From NCBI GenBank assembly GCA_012513235.1, contig JAAZCO010000236.1:1-6885 (forward strand): 6,885 bases of DNA, written 5' to 3'. Positions within the stretch are counted from its first letter, which is position 1. Every line of letters begins with the position of its first letter. Source of the stretch: Gammaproteobacteria bacterium. Its GTDB lineage: Bacteria; Pseudomonadota; Gammaproteobacteria; Pseudomonadales; Pseudomonadaceae. A model generated the notes under the pieces. The model was not told the origin of the DNA and did not search any database. It saw only the letters and a list, made by a program, of their open reading frames with translations. Below are positions 1 through 6,726 of this stretch, one piece after another. Position numbers and translations under genes: made by a program.

Positions 1-858
1 CAGCAGCGCAAACACAGCACCACTCACACAACCCAACACTAAACCACTGACATGCGCAGCATTAGCAATTTGCCCAAAGCCTAGCGCAGTCACTACACCT
101 GACAAGCATAACAGCAGCCAAATCAGCATCATAGCGACGACACCGTTTGGTAAGGCGTAATTGAATTGCGGATGAATACGTTGATAAATCCAACAATGGC
201 CCAGCACCGCGTATAACACGCCCGACAGACCACCGAATAAAGACGCATCCGAGAATACAAATTGACTGGCGTTAGACACCAATGCCGCAATCAAGGTCAG
301 CAGCAGCAAAAACACCCGACCTTGCTGATGTTCTATTCTGCGACCAATTTCCCAATACCACAGCATATTCATGGCTAAATGCAGAAAGCCAAAGTGCAGC
401 AACATCGGCGAGAATAAGCGCCACCACTGACCCTGCTCTAAACCGTACTCCAAGGGCGCAAAATACACATAATCGCCCTGAATTTTAAAGTCATTAAAGG
501 TGAACCAGCGCACCATCTCTAAATCACCACCCAGCTGGGTGATCAAACCGACTAGTAGGCAGGCAATTAACACCCCTGCGGTGATTGGGCTGCGCTTTAA
601 TTGCCCAACAAAACCCTGTTGCGATCTGTGCACAGGTTGCGCAGCATTCAGCTCACTTTGATACTGCGCGAGCTTGCCTTGTGTAAACAGCTCATACAGC
701 TCACGCACATACCCAGCTTGCTCGGTACCGGCTACCCATAGCACCTGCTCGCCGCTGTCTTCAGTCACACGATGCTCCAAGCCTTGTTGCGCCAGCATGC
801 GTACAAAGGGAGCAAGGTTGGTATGTAACGGTAAACGTAAAGCACTGGTCCAAGTCAT
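1..858 (-). CDS. Rhomboid-family intramembrane serine protease (GlpG-like), C-terminus cut by window edge
   Basis: Intramembrane protease that cleaves transmembrane helices within the lipid bilayer. I translated it directly: 286 codons without a stop, running off the left edge. Residues 1-85 form a soluble N-terminal region like the GlpG cytosolic domain, followed by a multi-pass membrane part. Rhomboid signatures are all present: a WWR motif near residue 146, H155/H160/N164 in the HFGFLHLAMN segment (oxyanion and structural residues, equivalent to GlpG H145/H150/N154), the GLSG box at 210-213 with nucleophile S212, and the AHVSG box with catalytic H269. E. coli GlpG is 276 residues, so probably only a few residues are missing. 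The start is the ATG at 858, with a TAAGGA ribosome-binding site six bases upstream that contains the stop codon of the phosphoesterase gene. It is therefore the third gene of the nadK operon. The natural substrate is unknown; family and active site are secure. Confidence 0.93.
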   Translation of the reverse strand, partial: MTWTSALRLPLHTNLAPFVRMLAQQGLEHRVTEDSGEQVLWVAGTEQAGYVRELYELFTQGKLAQYQSELNAAQPVHRSQQGFVGQLKRSPITAGVLIACLLVGLITQLGGDLEMVRWFTFNDFKIQGDYVYFAPLEYGLEQGQWWRLFSPMLLHFGFLHLAMNMLWYWEIGRRIEHQQGRVFLLLLTLIAALVSNASQFVFSDASLFGGLSGVLYAVLGHCWIYQRIHPQFNYALPNGVVAMMLIWLLLCLSGVVTALGFGQIANAAHVSGLVLGCVSGAVFALL

Positions 859-864
859 ATCCTG

Positions 865-870
865 TCCTTA
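865..870 (-). promoter_or_regulatory. Ribosome-binding site of the rhomboid gene, fused to the upstream stop codon
   Basis: TAAGGA on the minus strand lies six bases before the rhomboid ATG. Its first three bases are the TAA stop of the metallophosphoesterase gene. Ribosomes ending the upstream gene finish on the initiation site of the next one, which suggests translational coupling and fixes the rhomboid start. Confidence 0.8.
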
Positions 871-1833
871 GTCGTGGGCGTCAACCCAAACAAAATTATG
901 CGCTAATAAACGGGTCTCTTGCCCTAAACGATACGCCACCAACTTGCCGCCATTCACCGCACTGTAATCCAAGCAGGCTAAATTAGGTCGAATCAAGCTG
1001 GGCTGACCTTGGCGCCAGTAGTGACCCACAAATAACAAAGGCTGCTGCTCATCGTAGCCACTGATTTGCCGTAAGTATTGTGCTGGCAAAGGCTTTTGCG
1101 CGATATGTTCAGGTAAGGCATCGGGCTGAAACACCACATCACCGTACGTCAGCGAGGTGTGCTCTTGTTGCCAAAACTTGGTACGAAACGAAGAGCGACG
1201 ATAACCATCTTGACTGATTTGTGACATCCCATAAGGTAAAGGCAAGTTCACCCCACGCAGTAAACGGTTAAACGTCTGATCCGCCAAACTACCACTGACC
1301 ACCGACTGCTGAATAAAGCCCGTATCAATACGCCCATCGGGGAAGCGAGCTCGTAAGGTATTGATTAAACGATCATCCCAACACGCATGCACCGCACGAA
1401 AGCGCTCGGCATCAATAAACAAGGGTAAGTTTAAGAACCATTGATTAAAGTCCTGCCAGTCATAGGGGTGCTCAGCAAATTGCTCGTGGGTTTCACGCTG
1501 CAAACGGGCATGGCGCGGACTGTGTTCACGCACATAACTTTGTATGCTGGCATCATCCACAGGGGTATTCCAAGCCAGAGCATAGTATTCATGATTGCCC
1601 ATAATGCAGTGCGCATAACCCGCATCCACCATGGCGCGCACAATCAACAAGGTTTCACGAATCTGTGGACCGCGGTCAATCAAGTCACCTAGAAACACCG
1701 CCTGACGCTGAGGATGCTGCCAAACACCGGCACGCTTGTGATAACCGAGCAGCGCAAGCAATCGCTCAAGCGCTTGCGCACAGCCATGCACATCGCCGAT
1801 CAGATCGTAATTGCGCGAAGGATCAAGCCACAT
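868..1833 (-). CDS. PPP-type metallophosphoesterase
   Basis: Calcineurin-like, two-metal phosphoesterase of 321 residues. The metal-binding boxes appear in canonical order: GDVHG at 13-17, GDLIDRGP at 49-56, GNHE at 79-82, a histidine in VHACWD at H149, and GHYW with H271. These are the residues that hold the two metals and position water for attack on the phosphoester. GDxHG, GDxxDRG and GNHE together are typical of the PPP branch that includes ApaH (symmetrical Ap4A hydrolase), PrpE and bacterial Ser/Thr phosphatases. The long segment between GNHE and H149, and the extended C-terminal part, differ from the roughly 280-residue ApaH, so I do not assign ApaH. It starts at the ATG at 1833, whose A is the last base of the nadK stop (TAATG), so translation is probably coupled to NAD kinase. 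Nine bases separate its stop from the rhomboid start. A nucleotide, NADP or phosphoprotein substrate is possible; the sequence does not decide. Confidence 0.9.
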   Translation of the reverse strand: MWLDPSRNYDLIGDVHGCAQALERLLALLGYHKRAGVWQHPQRQAVFLGDLIDRGPQIRETLLIVRAMVDAGYAHCIMGNHEYYALAWNTPVDDASIQSYVREHSPRHARLQRETHEQFAEHPYDWQDFNQWFLNLPLFIDAERFRAVHACWDDRLINTLRARFPDGRIDTGFIQQSVVSGSLADQTFNRLLRGVNLPLPYGMSQISQDGYRRSSFRTKFWQQEHTSLTYGDVVFQPDALPEHIAQKPLPAQYLRQISGYDEQQPLLFVGHYWRQGQPSLIRPNLACLDYSAVNGGKLVAYRLGQETRLLAHNFVWVDAHD

Positions 1834-2723
1834 TACTTGTTATCCTGGCCCAAGCGACTCCCCCAGCCCAACTTGTCACGGCACACAGCGTAAAAGTTAT
1901 GATCCAGCGGATGCAATAAGCGCAGCTTTTGTGGTTTACGCTGAATATGCAAGGTATCACCTGGCGCACAGGTGGTATGGCTCTGACCATCACAAGACAC
2001 TAACGGATAAATCGTCATATCCTCCGAGATCACCACTTTAAGCTCACTATCAGCATCCACCACTATCGGGCGGCTGGATAAGGTATGTGGGTACATCGGC
2101 ACAATCACAATCGCATCTAAGCGCGGATGCATGATTGGCCCACCCGCAGATAAAGCATAAGCAGTGGAGCCGGTGGGCGTGGCAATAATCAAACCATCAG
2201 CCTTAAGGCTATACACAAACTGCCCATCAATAAACAGCTCAAACTCAATCATGCGCGTGGACTTACCTGGGTGTAACACCACATCGTTGAGCGCATCACC
2301 TTGACCAATAGGCACACCGTTACGTCGCACTTCGGTTTCTAATAAGAAGCGCTGCTCTACGGTATAGTTACCCGCCAAGACCTCAGAGATTTGCGACTCA
2401 AGTTGTTCGGGTAAAATATCCGTTAGAAAGCCTAGGCTGCCGCGGTTAATACCCAGCACCGGCACACCGTGTTGCGCTAAAGCCCGCGCTGCGCCCAACA
2501 TCGAACCGTCCCCCCCCACCACAATCACTAAATCACAGACTTCACCGAGTAACTTACGCGAGCTGGTTTGCAAATTATGGCCCGGCAGCATCTCAGCAAT
2601 GGTCTCTTCTAAGATGACATGTAAGTGCCGCCCGATCAGATAGCGCTTTAGGCGACGAATCGTTTCTAAAACGCGCGCGCTACCCATACGTCCGATAATG
2701 CCAATGTTGCGAAACTGCTCCAT
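1833..2723 (-). CDS. nadK: NAD kinase
   Basis: Cytosolic enzyme that phosphorylates the 2'-hydroxyl of the adenosine ribose of NAD with ATP or polyphosphate to make NADP, the only de novo route to NADP. The protein has 296 residues, the normal bacterial length. The GGDGS box is at 70-74, with D72 as the general base. The LND motif at 145-147 has Asp where many homologs have NE, a variant I associate with pseudomonad enzymes. The ATPTGSTAYALSAGGPI segment spans 181-197, and a CDG sits near 244-246. The start is the ATG at 2723, with GGGGA five bases upstream. It follows tusA after 52 bases with no visible terminator, so it may be read through from tusA. It overlaps the phosphoesterase start by one base and heads a tight operon with the rhomboid gene. 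No degraded or missing motif is seen. Confidence 0.97.
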   Translation of the reverse strand: MEQFRNIGIIGRMGSARVLETIRRLKRYLIGRHLHVILEETIAEMLPGHNLQTSSRKLLGEVCDLVIVVGGDGSMLGAARALAQHGVPVLGINRGSLGFLTDILPEQLESQISEVLAGNYTVEQRFLLETEVRRNGVPIGQGDALNDVVLHPGKSTRMIEFELFIDGQFVYSLKADGLIIATPTGSTAYALSAGGPIMHPRLDAIVIVPMYPHTLSSRPIVVDADSELKVVISEDMTIYPLVSCDGQSHTTCAPGDTLHIQRKPQKLRLLHPLDHNFYAVCRDKLGWGSRLGQDNK

Positions 2724-2775
2724 AGATTCCCCACTTCAACTGCGTTAATGATGTATGTAAGACCTACAGGGCCGA

Positions 2776-3021
2776 TTAAGATTTTTTGCGTATCCAATAC
2801 ACATAGGTGCCGTCTTCTTCGCGGTTCTCAAGGAGTTGGTGCTCCAGAAACAGACAAAACTTAGGTATATCACGCTGCGTTGATGGGTCTGTTGCAATCA
2901 CTTTAAGGACTGCGCCCGCGGCTAGCTCACGCACTTTAGTGTGCAGCATCATCACAGGCTCCGGGCAAAAAAGGCCACTGGCATCCAGTTCCGCATCAAC
3001 TTGTATAAGCATGTCTGTCAC
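2776..3021 (-). CDS. tusA: Sulfur carrier protein TusA
   Basis: Small cytosolic sulfurtransferase of 81 residues. In E. coli TusA accepts persulfide sulfur from IscS and passes it to TusBCD for the 2-thio group of 5-methylaminomethyl-2-thiouridine in Lys, Glu and Gln tRNAs; the same carrier also feeds other sulfur pathways. The acceptor is C19 in DASGLFCPEPVMM, with the family CPxP motif. The usual GLRCPEP arginine is phenylalanine here. The conserved DPSTQRDIPKFC segment and the C-terminal YWIRKK follow. The GTG start at 3021 gives exactly the E. coli length, an MTD N-terminus and Cys at 19, with AAGG ten bases upstream. An alternative ATG at 3012 has AAGGTG six bases upstream and would give 78 residues. 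The gene is divergent from the crotonase gene and 52 bases upstream of nadK. No TusBCD or IscS gene is in the window. Confidence 0.93.
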   Translation of the reverse strand: MTDMLIQVDAELDASGLFCPEPVMMLHTKVRELAAGAVLKVIATDPSTQRDIPKFCLFLEHQLLENREEDGTYVYWIRKKS

Positions 3022-3201
3022 CTTTATTTTACCTTTGATTTAAAGTGCTCTAGAACAACGCCAGCCTGACGATGACTTAGCGTGCTGAGTTTTTACGCGC
3101 TCGTTGCAATAAAACCGACTTATGGGTCAGTCTTTATGCTTTACCTATTATTCAGAGCTGGGTAGTGTGCCACTCACAAACAATAAAACGGATTCTATGC
3201 C

Positions 3202-3891
3202 ATGAGCGAACTGATTCACTACAGCTGTCACGAAGGTGTTGCTACCTTAACCCTAAACAACGGCAAAGTTAACGCCCTATCACCGGATATGATTGCCGCC
3301 TTTAACCATCACCTCGATCAGGCTGAGCAGGATCGCGCTATCGTGATTATCACCGGTCAACCCGGTATTTTATCCGGTGGTTACGATTTAAAAGTCATGA
3401 CATCCAGCCTCGACAACGCCTTTAATCTAGTGGCGCTGGGTTCAACCTTAACGCGCCGTATGTTAGCACACCCCTACCCGATCATTGTTGCCTGCCCAGG
3501 TCATGCCATTGCTAAAGGCGCATTCTTATTGCTGGCTGCGGACTACCGTATCGGTACTGAGGGTGCGTTTAATATTGGTCTGAATGAAGTACTGATCGGT
3601 ATGACCATGCACCATGCTGGTATTGAGCTGGCGAAAGACCGTCTCACTAAACCAGCTTTCCAGCGTTCAGTCATCAATGGTGAGCTGTTTAGCCCTCAAG
3701 ATGCTATTGCTGCCGGCTTTTTAGATCGCGTCGTACCTGCTGAACAGTTACTGGACACTGCACAGGCCATGGCTACAACAATGAAGAAAATCAATATGCA
3801 TGCACACGCCAAGACCAAGCTTAAGGTGCGCAAAGATTTGCTCGAGGCACTGGATGCAGCCATCGAAGTGGATAAAACCATTCCACTCTAA
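3202..3891 (+). CDS. Crotonase-fold (enoyl-CoA hydratase/isomerase family) protein with atypical active site
   Basis: Crotonase superfamily protein of 229 residues, shorter than the usual 255-265. These proteins stabilise an acyl-CoA enolate through an oxyanion hole. The first half of the hole is visible as SGGYDLKVM at 58-66. The second is at CPGHAIAKGAFLLLAADYRIG (98-118), where the common GxAxGGG has become GHAIAKGA. E129 in GLNEVLIGM aligns by eye with the rat hydratase catalytic Glu144. The second catalytic glutamate (rat Glu164) has no counterpart: Arg155 falls at that position before NGELFSPQDA. A standard hydratase reaction is therefore doubtful, and an isomerase, hydrolase or other acyl-CoA role is equally likely. 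The ribosome-binding site is weak (GGA nine bases upstream). It is the only plus-strand protein gene here, divergent from tusA across 180 bases and convergent with the spermidine-synthase-like gene, ending just before a shared hairpin. No other fatty-acid gene is adjacent. Confidence 0.88.
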   Translation: MSELIHYSCHEGVATLTLNNGKVNALSPDMIAAFNHHLDQAEQDRAIVIITGQPGILSGGYDLKVMTSSLDNAFNLVALGSTLTRRMLAHPYPIIVACPGHAIAKGAFLLLAADYRIGTEGAFNIGLNEVLIGMTMHHAGIELAKDRLTKPAFQRSVINGELFSPQDAIAAGFLDRVVPAEQLLDTAQAMATTMKKINMHAHAKTKLKVRKDLLEALDAAIEVDKTIPL

Positions 3892-3908
3892 GCCTCAGCC
3901 TGACTGAT

Positions 3909-3943
3909 AACGCCCGTCTACTGTGTTGACCGTAGCGGGCGTT
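3909..3943. terminator. Probable bidirectional terminator between convergent genes
   Basis: Inverted repeat AACGCCCG (3909-3916) / CGGGCGTT (3936-3943), extended by CTAC/GTAG (3918-3921 / 3932-3935) after one bulged T, with a ten-base loop. It lies between the stops of the crotonase and spermidine-synthase-like genes, which converge here. The T-run is short on both strands (TTTGCTT on plus, TTATC on minus), so termination may be only moderate. Confidence 0.75.
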
Positions 3944-3946
3944 TGC

Positions 3947-4798
3947 TTAACTGGCTGGACGTATAGCGTCAATCAAGTAGCTGATGTCATAACCCAGCTG
4001 CTCGCCAATACGGTCTGCTTGCTGACGCATTAACGGAATGGATGGAGTTTGCTCAAAACTATAGGGTACGAGCAAAATCACATTACCTTCTTTGACTGGT
4101 ATCTCCCAATAATGCCGATAAAACAAACCACGCAATAACGCAGCCCCCAAAGGACTGCCATCGAGCGTGGCCCACTGGTTGATAATCAGCCAGCCACCCG
4201 GATTGAGCTTATTTTGACACTTAGTCAAAAACCCCCAAGCCAAATGCCCCGCTGATGGCCCAAGGTCGGTGTACATATCTAAATAGATCAGGTCTGCCGT
4301 CTCTGCCGTATCAATCAACTCCAGCGCATCACCTATGCGAATGGTCAGGCGCGGATCATCGGTCATGGCTAAATGTTCCATAGCCATACGTGGCAAAGGC
4401 TCTCGCAGCTCCAATACTTCTACATCTTCTAACGGCAAAGTAGCCAAGCACACTTCAGTTAAACTGCCGGCACCCAAGCCTAAAAATAGCGCCGTTTCCG
4501 GATGCTCATGGCACAGACTGGCCAATAGCATGGCGCGTGTATAGTCGTACTTGAGGTACAGCGGGTTGTCATACAGCACACAGCTTTGCTCAAAACTGTC
4601 ACCAAACTCTAAGTAGCGATAGCCATTGACCTCAACCACGCGAATCACGCCGTATTCATCGATTTCTTGGGCAATAATTTTTCTTTCGATCTGTTGCTCA
4701 ACTAACACTGCATATTCCTTACGTGCTTGCCAATAGCGATACAGATGGTATGCCGCTAGCAACACACACAAACTCAGACTCAACCAAAGCATCATCAT
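3947..4798 (-). CDS. Spermidine-synthase-like Rossmann-fold protein with N-terminal membrane anchor
   Basis: Protein of 283 residues with the fold of spermidine synthase and class I methyltransferases. Residues 3-20 are a hydrophobic helix followed by positively charged residues (RYWQARK), a likely uncleaved signal anchor with the remainder cytosolic. The nucleotide-binding loop LFLGLGAGSL is at 104-113, an acidic VLELRE at 128-133, IGDALEL at 155-161, and LDMYTDLGPS at 173-182. In that last segment D174 aligns with the catalytic aspartate of SpeE and D178 with the second Asp of its DSSDP motif. The canonical DSSDP is altered to DMYTD, so polyamine synthesis should not be assumed; the substrate could be another aminopropyl or methyl acceptor. 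Three consecutive ATG codons (4798, 4795, 4792) are possible starts. GAGAGG is eleven bases before the first, and a nearer AGG is eight bases before the third. It is flanked by terminators on both sides and is probably transcribed alone; no clear promoter is seen. Confidence 0.85.
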   Translation of the reverse strand: MMMLWLSLSLCVLLAAYHLYRYWQARKEYAVLVEQQIERKIIAQEIDEYGVIRVVEVNGYRYLEFGDSFEQSCVLYDNPLYLKYDYTRAMLLASLCHEHPETALFLGLGAGSLTEVCLATLPLEDVEVLELREPLPRMAMEHLAMTDDPRLTIRIGDALELIDTAETADLIYLDMYTDLGPSAGHLAWGFLTKCQNKLNPGGWLIINQWATLDGSPLGAALLRGLFYRHYWEIPVKEGNVILLVPYSFEQTPSIPLMRQQADRIGEQLGYDISYLIDAIRPAS

Positions 4799-4844
4799 AG
4801 CCTATGCAGCCTCTCAATATGGCGTCCGCCAGCCTGCAGATCAT

Positions 4845-4876
4845 TAAAACCAAAAAGCCCAGCATAGGCTGGGCTT
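4845..4876 (-). terminator. Rho-independent terminator of the earP-efp transcript
   Basis: Read on the minus strand: AAGCCCAGC, four-base loop CTAT, then GCTGGGCTT, a perfect nine-base-pair stem (4868-4876 with 4855-4863). It runs into TTTTTGGTTTT. It begins 24 bases after the efp stop codon. This is a strong intrinsic terminator that ends the efp message and separates it from the spermidine-synthase-like gene. Confidence 0.93.
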
Positions 4877-4900
4877 CAGTGACCACATACAGCGAACAGC

Positions 4901-5467
4901 TTAGGCTTTAACGCGGCCTTTGTATTCATCGGTACGGGTGTCAATTTCAATTGAGTCACCGATTTCACAGAATGAAGACACTTGAATCTCATGACCTGTG
5001 CTTAAACGTGCAGTCTTCATGACTTTACCTGAAGTATCACCACGTACAGATGGCTCGGTGTAAATGATTTCACGCACGATGGTGGTTGGCAGTTCAATCG
5101 AGATGACTTTCTCATCGTAGAACACTGCAGCACACTCATCTGTCATACCATCTTCGATGTACGGCAGAACAGCTTCAACATCTGATTTTTCAACTTCGTA
5201 TTGATTGTATTCAGCATCCATAAATACATACAAAGGATCAGCAAAGTAAGAGTAGGTTACATCTTTACGATCAAGAATCACCGGCTCAAATTTATCGTCT
5301 GCACGAAATACTGTTTCAGTTGCAGTACCGTTGAGAAGGTTTTTCAGTTTCATCTTTACAACAGCAGCGTTACGCCCAGATTTATTGAATTCAGTTTTCT
5401 GAATAACCCAAGGTGAACCATCAATATTAGCCACTTGGCCGGCGCGAAATTCTTGTGCAGTTTTCAT
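4901..5467 (-). CDS. efp: Translation elongation factor P (arginine-32 type)
   Basis: EF-P binds between the ribosomal P and E sites and promotes peptide bond formation on ribosomes stalled at consecutive prolines. The protein has 188 residues, the standard length, with three beta-barrel domains (about 1-63, 64-127 and 128-188). The tip of domain I reads NKSGRNAAV and carries R32, the modified residue. Arg at this site marks the EarP-dependent, rhamnosylated class, unlike the Lys34 beta-lysylated E. coli type. The C-terminal signature VRGDTSGKVMKTARLSTG at 141-158 and the final IDTRTDEYKGRVKA are typical. The start is the ATG at 5467, with GGA eight bases upstream. It follows its modifying enzyme gene earP by 43 bases on the same strand, so it is probably cotranscribed, and it ends at a strong intrinsic terminator. 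An additional promoter inside the end of earP is possible but not clear. Confidence 0.98.
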   Translation of the reverse strand: MKTAQEFRAGQVANIDGSPWVIQKTEFNKSGRNAAVVKMKLKNLLNGTATETVFRADDKFEPVILDRKDVTYSYFADPLYVFMDAEYNQYEVEKSDVEAVLPYIEDGMTDECAAVFYDEKVISIELPTTIVREIIYTEPSVRGDTSGKVMKTARLSTGHEIQVSSFCEIGDSIEIDTRTDEYKGRVKA

Positions 5468-5510
5468 GCTGTAAATCCATAAGGGATGTGAATAAAATTT
5501 TAGAAGCGCA

Positions 5511-6647
5511 TCATAGCCAATCGTGGTAAAAATGCACTAGTTTTGTTGCAAGATCGGCATGTTTATTTTGTTGGGCAGACCAGCATTGTGCGTGGCTTTG
5601 CAGTGCATGCTCATGTGCGACAAAATGCTGCCAAGCCTGAGTCATATCCTGTCCATGATTCCATGCCAAGTAAAGACCCTTGAGCGCCTTTTGTGTATTG
5701 TCGCCTAATAGGTCGCTATATAACGTTAAAAATGCCTCTAGCTTGTCCAAGTGCGCAGCATCGTCTTGCGGATAGATGTGCCAAAGAAAAGGCTTGGCTG
5801 CCCACTGCGCACGCACAAAAGAGTCTTCACCGCGTACGCAGTTGAGATCACAACACCAGAGTAATGCATCGAATTTTTCTTGCGCAATATAAGGTAAAAC
5901 CTGCACTATTAAGCTGCCGCAGCGGTACTCTTGCCCCATTTCCAAGCTTTCCTCACCCAACCAAGCGGCAGTCGCACGCTGCAACACCCCCGGCAAGACC
6001 AGCAATCGGTTAGTGCACGCATCTTGACTTAAAGCTGCTAAAAAACTCGGTAACGCGGCATTCGCATAGGCAAACAAACTGATTAAGCGCTCATCGGGCT
6101 GTTGCTGCACACCCAGTTCGGCTAAATACTCAGCGCGCGCATGACTCGAGGCTAAAAAAGTATCACGGTGCGCCAACAAATCGGCTTCACGCAACACTCC
6201 GCCAGTCGTTTCAGTAAAACCTGGGAAAAAGAAATACTTTTGCAAGCCGGCACCTTGCATCGATGGCAGCCTATGACACTCAGCAGCCCAAGGCTCAGCA
6301 GTGAGGTACTCTAGATTCAACCATAAGACATTTCTCTTGCGCATCAGAGCAATATAATCTTGCGGCAGCTGACAGGCAAAAGCTTCAATCACCACGGTAG
6401 CACTGTCACCGGCCAACTGTGCTACCCCAGTCTCAGGCCACAAGTACACCTCAACCCCCGCCACCTGCTGGCGCTGTACTGCCGTGTCCACCACTGGGTT
6501 TATCGCTTTAAACGAAGTCAGATCATCAACCCACAAGCGCACTGCAACATCATGCTCGTGTTGCAATTGCTTGGCCAAACGCCACGTCACGCCAATATCA
6601 CCGAAGTTATCAATCACTCGGCAAAAAATATCCCATGTCACACGCAT
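5511..6647 (-). CDS. earP: EF-P arginine rhamnosyltransferase EarP
   Basis: EarP (formerly DUF2331) is a cytosolic inverting GT-B glycosyltransferase that moves L-rhamnose from dTDP-L-rhamnose to Arg32 of EF-P, which is needed for EF-P activity in Pseudomonas. With the start chosen here it has 378 residues, the usual length. The N-terminal WDIFCRVIDNFGDIGVTWRLAKQL carries D13 and D17, matching the catalytic aspartates reported for the Pseudomonas putida enzyme. LFAYAN holds Y194, and RGEDSFVRAQ (272-281) holds E274 and D275 for nucleotide-sugar binding. I prefer the ATG at 6647. AAGG lies seven bases upstream, the protein then begins MRVTWDIFCRVID as in the family, and the longer TTG start at 6719 falls inside the predicted -35 box. 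The gene sits 43 bases before efp. dTDP-rhamnose genes (rmlBDAC) are not in the window and must lie elsewhere. Confidence 0.96.
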   Translation of the reverse strand: MRVTWDIFCRVIDNFGDIGVTWRLAKQLQHEHDVAVRLWVDDLTSFKAINPVVDTAVQRQQVAGVEVYLWPETGVAQLAGDSATVVIEAFACQLPQDYIALMRKRNVLWLNLEYLTAEPWAAECHRLPSMQGAGLQKYFFFPGFTETTGGVLREADLLAHRDTFLASSHARAEYLAELGVQQQPDERLISLFAYANAALPSFLAALSQDACTNRLLVLPGVLQRATAAWLGEESLEMGQEYRCGSLIVQVLPYIAQEKFDALLWCCDLNCVRGEDSFVRAQWAAKPFLWHIYPQDDAAHLDKLEAFLTLYSDLLGDNTQKALKGLYLAWNHGQDMTQAWQHFVAHEHALQSHAQCWSAQQNKHADLATKLVHFYHDWL

Positions 6648-6654
6648 GTTGTCG

Positions 6655-6658
6655 CCTT
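6655..6658 (-). promoter_or_regulatory. Ribosome-binding site that decides the earP start
   Basis: AAGG on the minus strand lies seven bases before the ATG at 6647. This supports the 378-residue EarP over extended forms beginning at 6692 (ATG) or 6719 (TTG). Confidence 0.75.
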
Positions 6659-6690
6659 GTGCTGATGAAAAGTCTAATGAAAATCCACCC

Positions 6691-6719
6691 ATTATCATAA
6701 AGCAAGTCGCCGCTAACAA
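6691..6719 (-). promoter_or_regulatory. Sigma-70 type promoter for earP-efp
   Basis: On the minus strand TTGTTA (6719-6714) and GATAAT (6696-6691) are separated by 17 bases, both close to consensus. The predicted transcription start is near 6684, leaving a leader of about 37 bases before the ATG at 6647. Visual prediction only. Confidence 0.65.
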
Positions 6720-6726
6720 TGAATAT

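Noticed and set aside
282..871. Plus-strand open frames at 282-488 and 674-871
   Set aside because: Both lie antisense to the rhomboid coding sequence, whose active-site motifs are unambiguous. They have no recognisable motif and are low-complexity antisense translations.
1431..2041. Several short frames on both strands within the phosphoesterase and nadK genes
   Set aside because: They are shadows of two well-supported genes in other frames and show no domain or plausible independent start.
3031..3064. Possible sigma-54 or FNR/Anr site upstream of tusA (TGGCGTTG; TTGATTTAAAG)
   Set aside because: The sigma-54 candidate lacks the -12 GC element, and the FNR-like sequence has only one half-site.
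3140..3168. Possible promoter for the crotonase gene: TTTACC, 17 bases, TAGTGT
   Set aside because: The spacing fits but both boxes match consensus poorly. A nearby TATTAT (3146-3151) has no partner -35. Not strong enough to annotate.
5485..5535. A separate efp promoter at the end of earP (TATGAT, TAAAAT)
   Set aside because: Two -10-like sequences are present, but neither has an acceptable -35 at 16-18 bases. It remains possible but unsupported.
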